48,695 nt of DNA from Aquisphaera insulae (GTDB lineage: Bacteria; Planctomycetota; Planctomycetia; Isosphaerales; Isosphaeraceae): the NCBI RefSeq assembly GCF_011064615.1, contig NZ_JAALJH010000073.1:1-48695 (forward strand), given 5' to 3'. A model generated the notes under the pieces. It was not told the DNA's origin. It was given only the letters and a program-made list of their open reading frames with translations, and ran no database searches. Below, in pieces: positions 1 through 8,281 of this stretch. The stretch's first letter is position 1, and each line of letters opens with the position of its first letter. Made by a program: the position numbers and the translations under genes.

Positions 1-3000
1 GAGAGTTCGCCCAGGGCCCGGATCGCCTTGACGCGGACCGACGGGTTGAGATCGTCCGCGGCCCGGATCAATGCGGGTACGGCAGGGCGGGCCGCCTCGC
101 CGAGCGAGCCGAGGGCATCCGCGGACCCTCTTCGGACGGGGCCGCCTTGCGAATCCTGGACCGATTCTTCCTGGTCGAAGGGAAGCCCGACCAGGTCGCC
201 CGACTCGGCCAAGGTGTGGCGCAGGGCGGAGGCCGCGGACGTGGCCTTCTCTCCCAGCATTCTCAGGGCCTCGACGGCAGCCCGGCGCACCAGCGGATCG
301 GCGTCAGTCGTCGCGTCGACCAATTCGGGAACCGCGAAGACCGAGGAGGGGGACTCCTGGAACCGGCCCACGCTCTCAGCCGCGATCGTTCGGAGCAGAG
401 GTGCGGTGGCTGTTCCCGCGATCTGCGTGACCGGGAGCCCTATGGATCGATCGAACGGCCCGAAGTACCAGGATCCAGGGCTTAATCGCGAGGTTCGGTC
501 GCGAACCACGAACCGCAGTTTCGCGATGGCCTGACCGTCGTAGGGCGGCTTCAGAGATGGCGAGTCGAGAGCGGAGGCCGCGGCCCATCGCACCTGTGTC
601 ACCGGGTCGTCGAGAAGGGCGATCAGTCGCCCCGTGAGCAACGGCACGGGTTCATCCCCGGGCTGCGTGCTTCGTGCTTGTTCGACCAGGTACGCCGCGA
701 CGGTACGGATCTCGGGGTCGGGACTGCGAAGTCCTTCCGCAAGCAGGGACGTCGAGTTGCCGGCGTCGTACTCCCTGAGATGGACACGAGAGCCGACTCG
801 CAGCCGCATTCGGCCATGGACGTCCAGGACGAGTCGAGTCCGGGCCTTCGGGTCCCGCTCCAGTTCCGTCAATTGCATCAGGGCTGAGTTACGGAGCTCG
901 TCGTCGGCCTCCAGATCCTCGACGAACCGGCGCAGGGCCGGCACGATGACGTCCGTTTTCAGGCCCTCGATGGGTGTCCTCGCATCATCGTGGACCAGCG
1001 TGAGCCTCTCGTTGCTGAGAAGTTCAACGATGGCCTTCCGCTGACTCTCGGGTGAAGTCGGATCTGCCAAACGTTCGCAAAACCAGCGAATCAGTGGCGG
1101 ATCGAGTGACGAGAGTGCCTCGAAGGCCGCCGCACGCACGTTTGACCGCGGATCGTCGAGAAGGTCGACGAGCCGAGCGTAGGCCCTCGGGGCCTCCCGT
1201 GGACAAATACTCTCGATCGCGACTCGTGCGCGCCAGGGAATGAGCCGCTTCTCGGAGGACGTCTCACCGGCGTCATCGAGCCGCTCGAAGAGGGCGGGCA
1301 GTGCCTCCTCGGCGGCCTTGCCGAGATGGCCCAGCGCAGAGGCCGTGGCCTGACGAATGTTCGGAGCCTCGTCGCGCAGGCAACGAAGAAGTCTCGGCAG
1401 GTCCGCCGCATCGCCGGGCAGAACGGTCAGCGCCTCGAGCGCGCCGATTCGGACGCGGTTGTCGGTATCGTCAAGGGCAGCCCGGAGCGCCTCGCCGGCA
1501 TGCGGGATGTTGACAAGCAAGGGATATAGGGGTTTCCTTGGGACGAAGCCGACGGGAATCGGCGAGGGAGGTCTTTTCTCCTCCGTCTCGGCCAACCTTG
1601 TCATGACCGCGGCACGGACTGCAGAGTCGTTGTCACCCAGTCGAGCGAGCAATTCACGAACCTCGGGCGCTGGACTGTCCGCCCAGGCCACCAGCGCCGC
1701 TCGGCGGACCGTGGGCTGCGGATCGTGGGCGCAGCGATCAAGGTCCATTGTGATGGTTTCATCCGTTCTGTGGTCGCGTGTCAGGGCCTCGATCGCGGCG
1801 ACACGGACCGACACGTCGGCATCGAAGAGGAGCGGACGAATCTCGGGGTGCGGCTCGTCCATGGGCCATGGAGGTCGGCACAGGGCTCGAATGGCGTGCA
1901 GTCGCACTCGGGCGTCGGAGTCCTTCAGGGCCGCGAGTAGGGCTTGTTGGTGACCGGGTGAAAGTCGTGAGACCAGCGGGGTCATCCGGCCCAGTGCCTC
2001 CACGGCGTGGAGGCGGAGCACGGGATCGCGGTTCTTCGTCGCCGGGACAAGGCTGGGCACGGCGATCCGTGCGGAGTCGCCGAGATGGCCGATGGCGATC
2101 GCGGCGTCGATGCGACATTCCGCCTCGACAGGCTGGTGGACGAGCGCGGGCGCGGCGACGGCGCCCGCTTCGCGAAAGGCCGAGATCGCCTGCATCGCGA
2201 GTACCCGGTCGCGGCGGTTCGGCCGGTCGAGCCGGGCGACGAGGGCCTTTAGCGCGGGCGGTCCAATCGCCACGAGTGCCGCATGATAGCCGGCAGGCAA
2301 AGGGATTTCCGGATCTTGCCAGGGAGGCGGCTTGCGTCCGGACGGACGGGGATCGTCGGGCGGAGTCGCATCGGCGAGGGCATCGATCAGGGCTGGAATC
2401 GCCGCCGTCGCGCGAAAAGCCATCAGCTCGATGGCCCGTGCGGCAACTCCTCGCACCTTTGGATCCGGATCGCGAAGGGCCTGGACGAGCGGCTCGATTG
2501 CGGACTCTCCGCATCGAGCCAGCGCCCGCGCGGACTCCTCGCGTACCTCGCGCTCGGGCCGAAGACCAGCCTTGATCAGGAGCCCGATCGCCGTTGAGGA
2601 CGAGGGTCCCAACCGCTGCAGGACCTTCACTCCGACGAGGAACCGCGTCGTCTCCTTCTCCTCCAGCATCAGCAACGCCGCAGGCAGCGCAGCCATTCCC
2701 GCGCCGTCCAGAAGCTCAACCCCGACGTCCTCAAGCCCATCCGGATCCTTGCGAACCGCGGCGACAATCGCCGAGATCAGCCGCGAGGGTTCGGCGGGGA
2801 TTCGCTGCAGCGCCTCGGCCGCCTCCCGCCGCACGCGGCGATCGGGATCGTCAAGGCGCCCGAGCAGAGCATCGGATGCGGCCGAGGCGTCGGGGCCGAT
2901 CTGGCGGAGCAGCTTCGCCGTCACCGCCCGGACGCGGGGCTCCGGATCTTCGATCGCCGCGATCAGGTCGGGAACAAGGGGGACGGCTCGCCAGCCGAGG

Positions 3001-3170
3001 CGGCTGATCTGGTGCAACGCGTCGAGCTTCGTCTTCAGGTCGCCGGTTCGGAGGTTCGCCACGGCGCGCGAGGTCGCGGCGTCCGCTGGTTCGTCTGCAA
3101 CGGCCGGGAATGGGAAGAGACCGAACGCCGCGATAACAAGAGCAGGAAGCCAGGCCATCAGGAGTTTCAT
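1..3170 (-). CDS. Secreted HEAT-repeat protein (C-terminus beyond window)
   Basis: An open frame of about 1,056 codons starts at the ATG whose complement is 3168-3170 and runs without a stop through the left edge, so the C-terminus is missing. The N-terminus MKLLMAWLPALVIAAFG with an AVA-DE site is a convincing Sec signal peptide. The rest is an array of HEAT/PBS-lyase-type helical repeats of about 35-40 residues with recurring cores such as DPDRRVRREAAEALQRI, DSDARVRLHAIRALC and DPLVRRAAVEALRML. Such solenoids are protein-binding scaffolds; planctomycetes encode many large secreted ones, usually of unknown role. No catalytic domain or CxxCH motif was seen in the visible part, although related proteins sometimes carry a cytochrome domain at the far end. 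It is divergent from the glycosyltransferase at 3308. The coding strand is clear; the role is unknown. Confidence 0.85.
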   Translation of the reverse strand, partial: MKLLMAWLPALVIAAFGLFPFPAVADEPADAATSRAVANLRTGDLKTKLDALHQISRLGWRAVPLVPDLIAAIEDPEPRVRAVTAKLLRQIGPDASAASDALLGRLDDPDRRVRREAAEALQRIPAEPSRLISAIVAAVRKDPDGLEDVGVELLDGAGMAALPAALLMLEEKETTRFLVGVKVLQRLGPSSSTAIGLLIKAGLRPEREVREESARALARCGESAIEPLVQALRDPDPKVRGVAARAIELMAFRATAAIPALIDALADATPPDDPRPSGRKPPPWQDPEIPLPAGYHAALVAIGPPALKALVARLDRPNRRDRVLAMQAISAFREAGAVAAPALVHQPVEAECRIDAAIAIGHLGDSARIAVPSLVPATKNRDPVLRLHAVEALGRMTPLVSRLSPGHQQALLAALKDSDARVRLHAIRALCRPPWPMDEPHPEIRPLLFDADVSVRVAAIEALTRDHRTDETITMDLDRCAHDPQPTVRRAALVAWADSPAPEVRELLARLGDNDSAVRAAVMTRLAETEEKRPPSPIPVGFVPRKPLYPLLVNIPHAGEALRAALDDTDNRVRIGALEALTVLPGDAADLPRLLRCLRDEAPNIRQATASALGHLGKAAEEALPALFERLDDAGETSSEKRLIPWRARVAIESICPREAPRAYARLVDLLDDPRSNVRAAAFEALSSLDPPLIRWFCERLADPTSPESQRKAIVELLSNERLTLVHDDARTPIEGLKTDVIVPALRRFVEDLEADDELRNSALMQLTELERDPKARTRLVLDVHGRMRLRVGSRVHLREYDAGNSTSLLAEGLRSPDPEIRTVAAYLVEQARSTQPGDEPVPLLTGRLIALLDDPVTQVRWAAASALDSPSLKPPYDGQAIAKLRFVVRDRTSRLSPGSWYFGPFDRSIGLPVTQIAGTATAPLLRTIAAESVGRFQESPSSVFAVPELVDATTDADPLVRRAAVEALRMLGEKATSAASALRHTLAESGDLVGLPFDQEESVQDSQGGPVRRGSADALGSLGEAARPAVPALIRAADDLNPSVRVKAIRALGEL

Positions 3171-3307
3171 GCGGGCACCCGCTTGATAGCCTATTCTCGC
3201 CATCTTGCCTGGTCCAATCGGGGTTCGCGCCGGAGTGGAATGAAGCTATTCTCCTGACGTCAAGGGACTTCACACCATTCGATCGATCCGCGGACGGAGC
3301 CGCCACG

Positions 3308-4465
3308 ATGCGCGTCCTGATTGTCACCTCGTTCCCGATCCCCGGCGAGTACGACGGCACGGCGATGCTGCCGATCAAGATCCTCAGGGCCCTCAGGAGT
3401 CGCGGCATCGAGGTCGCCGTGGCGTACCTGCGGCTCCGCCCCTCGAAGGGGCTGGCGACGGTCCGCGAGGACTTCGAGGGCACGCCCGTCTTCAACATCC
3501 CGCCCGTCGGCTGGGTGGGAGGCTCCGCGCTCCTGAAGATCGCCCGCGAATGGCCTTTCGACGTCGTCCACGCCCAGCACTACGGCGGAGCCACCCGGGC
3601 CTACGCCGCCTGCCGTCGGGGACGCTGGCCGCTCGTCTACGAGATCCACTCCCTCCTCGGCGAGGAGGTCGAGCGCGACCGCCTGGGCCGGGGACCGGTC
3701 TTCCGGACGTACATGGCCGTCGAGAAGAAGGTCTTCCGTCACGCCGCGCAGGTGATCGCGCTCGGCGAACCGGTCAAGCAGGTCGTCGTGGAGAAGAAAG
3801 GCGTGCCGGAGGAGCGGGTCAGTGTTATCTATCCCGGCATCGACCTGGGCGAATACGAGCGGCCCGGCGAGCCCGCGACGATCCCCGGCATCACCGCCCG
3901 ACATGAGGTCATCATGTACGTGGGCAGCATCGTCCATCCCAACCAGGGCGTGCCGATCCTCGTCGAATCGCTGCCAAGGATCTTCGACGCCCGCCCCGAT
4001 GCCCGCTGCGTCCTGGTCGGCGGGCCGGCCGATGCCGGCGATCGCTACCGAGCCCAGCTCGGCGAGCACGGCGACAAGCTGATCGTCCTCACCGGCCGCA
4101 CGCCGGAGCAGGTCGTTGCGCTGACCCGTCGCGCCGACGTGCTCGTGCATCCTCGGCTCGCCTGCGTGGAGAATTACTCCGTCCAGAGCAAGCTCGCCGT
4201 CTATCTCGCGGCCGGGCGGCCGATCGTGGCCACCGACTTCGGCGATTACCGACAACTACTGGGCGACACCGGCGCGGGGCTCCTGACGGAGGTGGCCCCG
4301 GGTGCCATCGCGGACGGTATCCTCCGCGTCCTCTCCGATCCCACACTGGCCGCATCGCTCGCGGCCGCCTGTCCATCGGTTGCATGCGATCACTTCGCCA
4401 TGGATCGCAACATCGATCGATACCTGAACGTCTACGACAGGGCCATGGTGGCCGGACCTCGCTGA
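3308..4465 (+). CDS. Glycosyltransferase family 4 (GT-B fold)
   Basis: A 385-residue protein starting MRVLIVTSFPIPGEYDG, the usual GT4 N-terminal strand and loop. It should transfer a sugar from a nucleotide-sugar to a glycan or lipid acceptor in the cytoplasm, probably for surface polysaccharide. Family landmarks in order: acceptor-side segments VVHAQHYGG and YEIHSLLGEEVERD, the linker YPGIDLGEYERPG, the C-terminal domain opening with MYVGSIVHPNQGVPIL, and the donor site around residues 280-305 with ENYSVQSK and YLAAGRPIVATDFGD. In this region most GT4 enzymes have two acidic residues; the first (E288) is present but the position before YLAAG is V298 instead of Glu. The start is supported by GGAG nine bases upstream. 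It stands alone between a divergent HEAT gene and an outer-membrane protein gene, so acceptor and sugar cannot be deduced. Confidence 0.85.
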   Translation: MRVLIVTSFPIPGEYDGTAMLPIKILRALRSRGIEVAVAYLRLRPSKGLATVREDFEGTPVFNIPPVGWVGGSALLKIAREWPFDVVHAQHYGGATRAYAACRRGRWPLVYEIHSLLGEEVERDRLGRGPVFRTYMAVEKKVFRHAAQVIALGEPVKQVVVEKKGVPEERVSVIYPGIDLGEYERPGEPATIPGITARHEVIMYVGSIVHPNQGVPILVESLPRIFDARPDARCVLVGGPADAGDRYRAQLGEHGDKLIVLTGRTPEQVVALTRRADVLVHPRLACVENYSVQSKLAVYLAAGRPIVATDFGDYRQLLGDTGAGLLTEVAPGAIADGILRVLSDPTLAASLAAACPSVACDHFAMDRNIDRYLNVYDRAMVAGPR

Positions 4466-4660
4466 AATCTCGCACGGATCGGCCAGGTTAGCAGACTTCG
4501 AGAAACTGTGCGGATTGAATCGGATATCCAGGCGTTGCCGGGAAAAGTGCGACGCGTCGATCAAGAGAAAAATATCGGACCTCCGATGAGTTCCTACGTT
4601 TCCTGAGATGCGGGGTGGGCCGGCGAGGAGAGCCACCGCCCCGTACGAAGGAGCCGACAG

Positions 4661-4701
4661 GGGGATCGAAGTCGATCCCCTGAATAGGATCAGGAGGATC
4701 C
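4661..4701 (+). promoter_or_regulatory. Tandem hairpins with Shine-Dalgarno in loop
   Basis: Just upstream of the ATG at 4706 are two adjacent dyads. The first is a perfect 9-bp stem, GGGGATCGA (4661-4669) with TCGATCCCC (4672-4680), separated by AG. The second, GGATC (4687-4691) and GATCC (4697-4701), places the ribosome-binding sequence AGGAG (4692-4696) exactly in its loop. GATCC at 4674-4678 can instead pair with GGATC at 4687-4691, which would open the second hairpin, so the two arrangements are mutually exclusive. This is a plausible translational control element for the outer-membrane protein; the pairings are seen, the regulation is inferred. Confidence 0.5.
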
Positions 4702-4705
4702 GCTC

Positions 4706-5728
4706 ATGAATTTGCTTGTTCTTCTCGCGGCGTCGCTTGGACAGGTGATGCCGTCCGCTCCCGCACCGGCGGCCCCGGTGGCCGTCGCGCCCAGTACACT
4801 CGAGGCCGTGGCCGCCGATGCCGCTGCCCCCGATTTCCGATTCGCGGCACCTGCCACCCCCGCCGTCCCCGTCGCGGCCCCGTACGGCGCAGCCGCCGCC
4901 GAGTTTGCCGAGGCTCGTGGCCTGTTCGAGAGCGACCACGCCTTCGACGGCTTCGTCGGCCCGATGACCGATCCGATCCAGGCAAAGGACGCCCGTTCGC
5001 TCACCGAGGCCCGGTTCATCTTCCTGAGCAACTGGGCCCGCCCCGGTACGCCGGTGATCGGCCGAGGGACCTACCAGGTCTACGCCTTGCAGCTTCGCCT
5101 GGCCCTGACCGAGCGGCTGCAGCTCTTCGCCGACAAGGACGGGATCGTCCGCTTATCGCCCAATCCGGGGCGGTCTGTGACCGGCCTGGCCAACCTGGCC
5201 GCCGGTGCCAAGTACGTCTTCATCCGCGACGTCGAGAACCAGTTCCTCTTCAGCGGTGCCGTCCAGTACGAGGCCCCGACCGGCTACGCCAACATCTTCC
5301 AGAACCAGGGCTCCGGCCTGCTGGGCGTCTACGGCATCTTCGCCAAGCAGTTCGGCGACAGCTTCCACATCCAGGGGCAGTTCGGCCAGAACATCGCGAT
5401 GCAGAATCAGCAGAACGGCTACTTCTACACCCACCTCCACACCGACTATCGCCTGGGCAAGTTCGTCCCCTTCTTCGAGGCCAACTGGTTCTACTACAAC
5501 CAGAGCGCCCATTACCTGCCGGCATCGATCGGCATGGAAGGCGCGGGCTTCATCAATCTGGGGACGTCCGGGTTCACGGGTAACAGCATCGTCACCCTGG
5601 CCCCCGGCTTCAAGTACGACTTCAATCAGCACCTCGAGCTCGGGACCTGCTATCAGTTCCCGGTCAGCCCGGATCACAAGTCGCTCTACGGCGACCAGTT
5701 GATCGTCGACCTGATCCTCCGGTACTGA
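4706..5728 (+). CDS. Putative outer-membrane beta-barrel protein
   Basis: A 340-residue protein with a short hydrophobic N-terminus (MNLLVLLAASLGQV) followed by an Ala/Pro-rich stretch to about residue 75. From about residue 100 it consists of alternating amphipathic segments rich in Tyr, Phe, Gln and Asn (for example YQVYALQLRLALTERLQLF, KFVPFFEANWFYYNQ, FKYDFNQHLELGTCYQF) and ends in LIVDLILRY, a terminal aromatic residue typical of barrels inserted by the BAM machinery. It resembles transporter- or porin-like barrels of the phenol-degradation MetA type, but I cannot name a substrate. The start has a strong AGGAGG at 4692-4697 embedded in a hairpin. It lies after the GT4 gene, about 240 bases away, and is convergent with the lipoprotein at 5878-6300. 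Barrel assignment likely, specific function unknown. Confidence 0.7.
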   Translation: MNLLVLLAASLGQVMPSAPAPAAPVAVAPSTLEAVAADAAAPDFRFAAPATPAVPVAAPYGAAAAEFAEARGLFESDHAFDGFVGPMTDPIQAKDARSLTEARFIFLSNWARPGTPVIGRGTYQVYALQLRLALTERLQLFADKDGIVRLSPNPGRSVTGLANLAAGAKYVFIRDVENQFLFSGAVQYEAPTGYANIFQNQGSGLLGVYGIFAKQFGDSFHIQGQFGQNIAMQNQQNGYFYTHLHTDYRLGKFVPFFEANWFYYNQSAHYLPASIGMEGAGFINLGTSGFTGNSIVTLAPGFKYDFNQHLELGTCYQFPVSPDHKSLYGDQLIVDLILRY

Positions 5729-5877
5729 TCGTCTCCGACGGAGAGGAACCTCGAGTCCGAGGCGGTGACGGGAATCCCGCGCCGCCATCGGCTCCTTCCA
5801 TTTCCTGGCGGTACTCCAGGAACAGGTCGCCCGCGCGTGATGATTGGATGACAAGGCATGCGGTCGACCGTCGTCGA

Positions 5878-6300
5878 TCAACGGCGCTTGCCCTGAGGCT
5901 TGGCCGTCGCGGGGGCATTGTCCATGTTGAGGGTGCGGTTGTAGTCCTCGTCGCGGAAGACGTGGATCGGGTCGAGACCCAGCACCATGTACTGGACCTT
6001 TCTTGGCCCCTTCGCGTCGGCGGTCGTCAGCTCGACGGTGAACGTGTGGGTCTCGGAGTCGGCCGAATCGGAGTCCACCAAATAGCCCACCAGCTTCGTG
6101 CCGGCCTTCCACTGGTAGTCGACGAAATCAACGGCGGGCTTTTCCTCTCTGAGCGGCGCGGCCGACCGGCCCGCCTTCCACGCCTCGAGGCCGAGCTCGA
6201 GCGACTTACGTGCCTGCTCGGCCGACGACAGCGGGGCGCTCGGGTTCCCGCATCCGCCCAGGGTGATCGTGATGAGTATCGCGGCAATCCTCGAGCGCAT
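5878..6300 (-). CDS. Small lipoprotein, DUF1559-linked (paralogue 1)
   Basis: A 140-residue protein with a lipoprotein signal: MRSRIAAILITITLGGC, lipobox LGGC with Cys17 as the lipidation site. The mature part holds EAWKAGR near residue 41, a mixed beta segment and a conserved-looking end, VQYMVLGLDPIHVFRDEDYN. The same order of motifs occurs in the protein encoded at 8282-8788 (EFWKEGR ... VRFLVMGADPILVFRQEDYD), so the two are paralogues. Its start lies 43 bases downstream of the stop of the DUF1559 gene on the same strand, so the two are probably one operon. Planctomycete genomes often pair a DUF1559 protein with a small lipoprotein. I know no biochemical function; a periplasmic partner of the pseudopilin-like protein is an inference. 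Confidence 0.8.
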   Translation of the reverse strand: MRSRIAAILITITLGGCGNPSAPLSSAEQARKSLELGLEAWKAGRSAAPLREEKPAVDFVDYQWKAGTKLVGYLVDSDSADSETHTFTVELTTADAKGPRKVQYMVLGLDPIHVFRDEDYNRTLNMDNAPATAKPQGKRR

Positions 6301-6343
6301 GGAACGTCCTCCCGTGAGACGTGAACGACGAAGCCTGACGGAG

Positions 6344-7417
6344 TCAGAACGAGTCCGAGGAGACCACTTCGCCCCCGTTCCGCGTCCCGATCGCGCGCCA
6401 TGTGCCTAGCGACACGCTGTCCTTGATAAAACGGACCGAGCCGTCGCCCATCATCGCGTTGACACCGCCGGGATGGAGGCTGGAGGGCGGGACCTGCATG
6501 GGCATGTTGGCCATCGTTCCCGCGAATCCGACCCCGGCGCAGGTCTTGCCGTTGGGGACGCCGACGTGGTTGTACGACGTGCAGCACATCTCTCCCATCA
6601 CCCAACTCATCCCCTGCCGACGCGTAAGCCGGGTCGTGGTCTGGGGGCTGAGCGCCTCGCAGTTGTTGTGAGTCGGCTCATAGCCGGAGGGCGACGGGGT
6701 GATCGTGCCGGACATGATGAGCGAATCCGACCGCGCGTTGTTGTCGTTCCTGTCCGATCCGCGGATCTTCTCGCTGAAGAAGGCGGTGTTGGTGAGGCCG
6801 TCCGTGATGCTGGCCAGCTTGACCGCACTCAGGTAGTAGAAGACCCCCGAGGGCTTGGCGAACGGGTCGGGGACATCCGTCGGGAGCGACTCGCTCATGT
6901 CGCAGGCCCAGGAGTTCAGGTTTCCAAGGTAGTTATTCCCCCCGGGCCACAGACCCAGGAGCGTCTCGTTCCCGTCCGAAGGGCAGAGGAAGGTAGAGAC
7001 CTGCGTCAGCGAGCACGTCTGGTTCTCGCGGTTGGGATTCTGATAGGGGGGCATGAAGGGGACGTCGCCCGCCATCCCGGGCGTCTCGGGGGGAAGGCTG
7101 AAGTTGATCGCATTGAACAGGTTTCCCTGCTCGAGGTACATGAGGAGCTGACTGTGTACCGACCATCGAGCATAGGCCGCCGCGCCGGGAAGGACGCTCA
7201 CGTAGTTCTTCCCCTTGCCGAAGGGAAGGACCTGGTACGTGGACACGTAGTTATGCGTGGCGATTCCGATCTGCTTGAGGTTGTTCACGCACTGAGATCG
7301 ACGGGCGGCCTCGCGCGCGGATTGCACGGCGGGCAGCAGGAGCGCGATCAGGATCGCGATGATGGCGATGACGACGAGCAGCTCGATCAGCGTGAAGCCA
7401 CGGCGCCGACGAATCAT
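6344..7417 (-). CDS. DUF1559 pseudopilin-like protein
   Basis: A 357-residue protein with a type IV prepilin N-terminus: RRRRGFTLIELLVV followed by a hydrophobic helix, with predicted cleavage and methylation between Gly and Phe. The helix is followed by QSAREAARRSQCVNNLKQIG, the hallmark of the DUF1559 (SBP_bac_10-like) family that is greatly expanded in Planctomycetota. Near the C-terminus the sequence PGGVNAMMGDGSVRFIKDSV carries the family H-x9-DG-type motif. The length is ordinary for the family. The start has a good ribosome-binding site (GGGAGG before the ATG). It is the first gene of a probable two-gene operon with the lipoprotein at 5878-6300. DUF1559 proteins are thought to be envelope structural proteins handled by the type II secretion/pilus machinery; the exact role is unknown. 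About 290 bases upstream show no clear gene. Confidence 0.93.
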   Translation of the reverse strand: MIRRRRGFTLIELLVVIAIIAILIALLLPAVQSAREAARRSQCVNNLKQIGIATHNYVSTYQVLPFGKGKNYVSVLPGAAAYARWSVHSQLLMYLEQGNLFNAINFSLPPETPGMAGDVPFMPPYQNPNRENQTCSLTQVSTFLCPSDGNETLLGLWPGGNNYLGNLNSWACDMSESLPTDVPDPFAKPSGVFYYLSAVKLASITDGLTNTAFFSEKIRGSDRNDNNARSDSLIMSGTITPSPSGYEPTHNNCEALSPQTTTRLTRRQGMSWVMGEMCCTSYNHVGVPNGKTCAGVGFAGTMANMPMQVPPSSLHPGGVNAMMGDGSVRFIKDSVSLGTWRAIGTRNGGEVVSSDSF

Positions 7418-7708
7418 GCGGATATCCTCCCTCTCCTTCGAGAGTCGAAAGGGCGAAGCGGATGGATGGATGAAGATTCAGATGGACGGATCGTTGTGCC
7501 ATTCGAACGGACGCGCACGGCCGAAACCACGATACGACGATGCAACCGCCGCGGGAGACCCGCAACGGGGCTGTTTCCCAGAGGAGCCGAGAGGGCCCGC
7601 CGCAGGCGATTCGAGTAGCCGGAATCTCCCTCCGGACCGCACGCATTCCGAGAGTTGGCGACGTTTCCCAGGTGCCCGCCGATGCGCCGGCCGGGGTCCG
7701 CGTTCCGC

Positions 7709-8149
7709 TCAGCACGCGGCCTTCGGCGGGGGGTCGACTTCTGCGGCTCGTAAGGTCGAATGGAAGGATGGGCTGGGCCGGATCAGCCAGAGAGGGATTT
7801 CCGAGCGGGAACGGGCCGGGATCGAATCGCAGGCATCGATCCGACTCGATGCCTCCGGGATCGGAAGCGGCGGGGGCTGATCGGATGGCACGGAGCAATG
7901 GGGCCCGTCGCACCTCAAGGGTGGCCCCCAGGGCGCATCATCGAGGAGCTCGATCGAATTTCGCACCGTGGGCGTGATTCGTTGCAAGGTCTGGACGTGA
8001 GGGATGGCCAGATGGCTACCGCACCCGGCTCGGACCGAGGCGGGCAATCCCGCGAAAGCGAGAAGGATCAGGAGTGAGAAGGCACGGGATCGTGGATCAC
8101 GATGCCCGGACGGCAAGGGATTCATCCCGCGAGGAGTCTCGATTATCAT
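7709..8149 (-). CDS. Small secreted Cys/Pro-rich protein
   Basis: An open frame of up to 146 residues. After an Arg-containing n-region it has a credible signal peptide, AFSLLILLAFAGLPASVRA, with cleavage before GCGSH. The mature part begins AGCGSHLAIPH and contains RCDGPHCSVPSDQPPPLP, then further Cys residues near the C-terminus. A CG(D/S)H opening followed by a CxGPxC pattern and Pro-rich stretch seems to me recurrent in small secreted planctomycete proteins, but I cannot confirm this without a search. An ATG at 8125 (MNPLPSGH) is an equally good start and gives a more normal signal length. It is divergent from the lipoprotein at 8282. Function unknown; coding status rests mainly on the signal peptide and Cys pattern. 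Confidence 0.55.
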   Translation of the reverse strand: MIIETPRGMNPLPSGHRDPRSRAFSLLILLAFAGLPASVRAGCGSHLAIPHVQTLQRITPTVRNSIELLDDAPWGPPLRCDGPHCSVPSDQPPPLPIPEASSRIDACDSIPARSRSEIPLWLIRPSPSFHSTLRAAEVDPPPKAAC

Positions 8150-8281
8150 CGTCCGGGACGAACGCGCATCCCCGCGTGCGCGCGCCCCGAATCGCGGCCA
8201 GGAGAAGATGGAATAAATCTACCAGTTCGGATCGGGACCGCACAAGGTCCCATTCGCGCGGTCAAGTCGGGGAGCCTGCGA

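Noticed and set aside
5740..5765. Small stem CCTCG-AGTC-CGAGG after the outer-membrane protein gene
   Set aside because: Five base pairs without a T-run is too weak to call a terminator.
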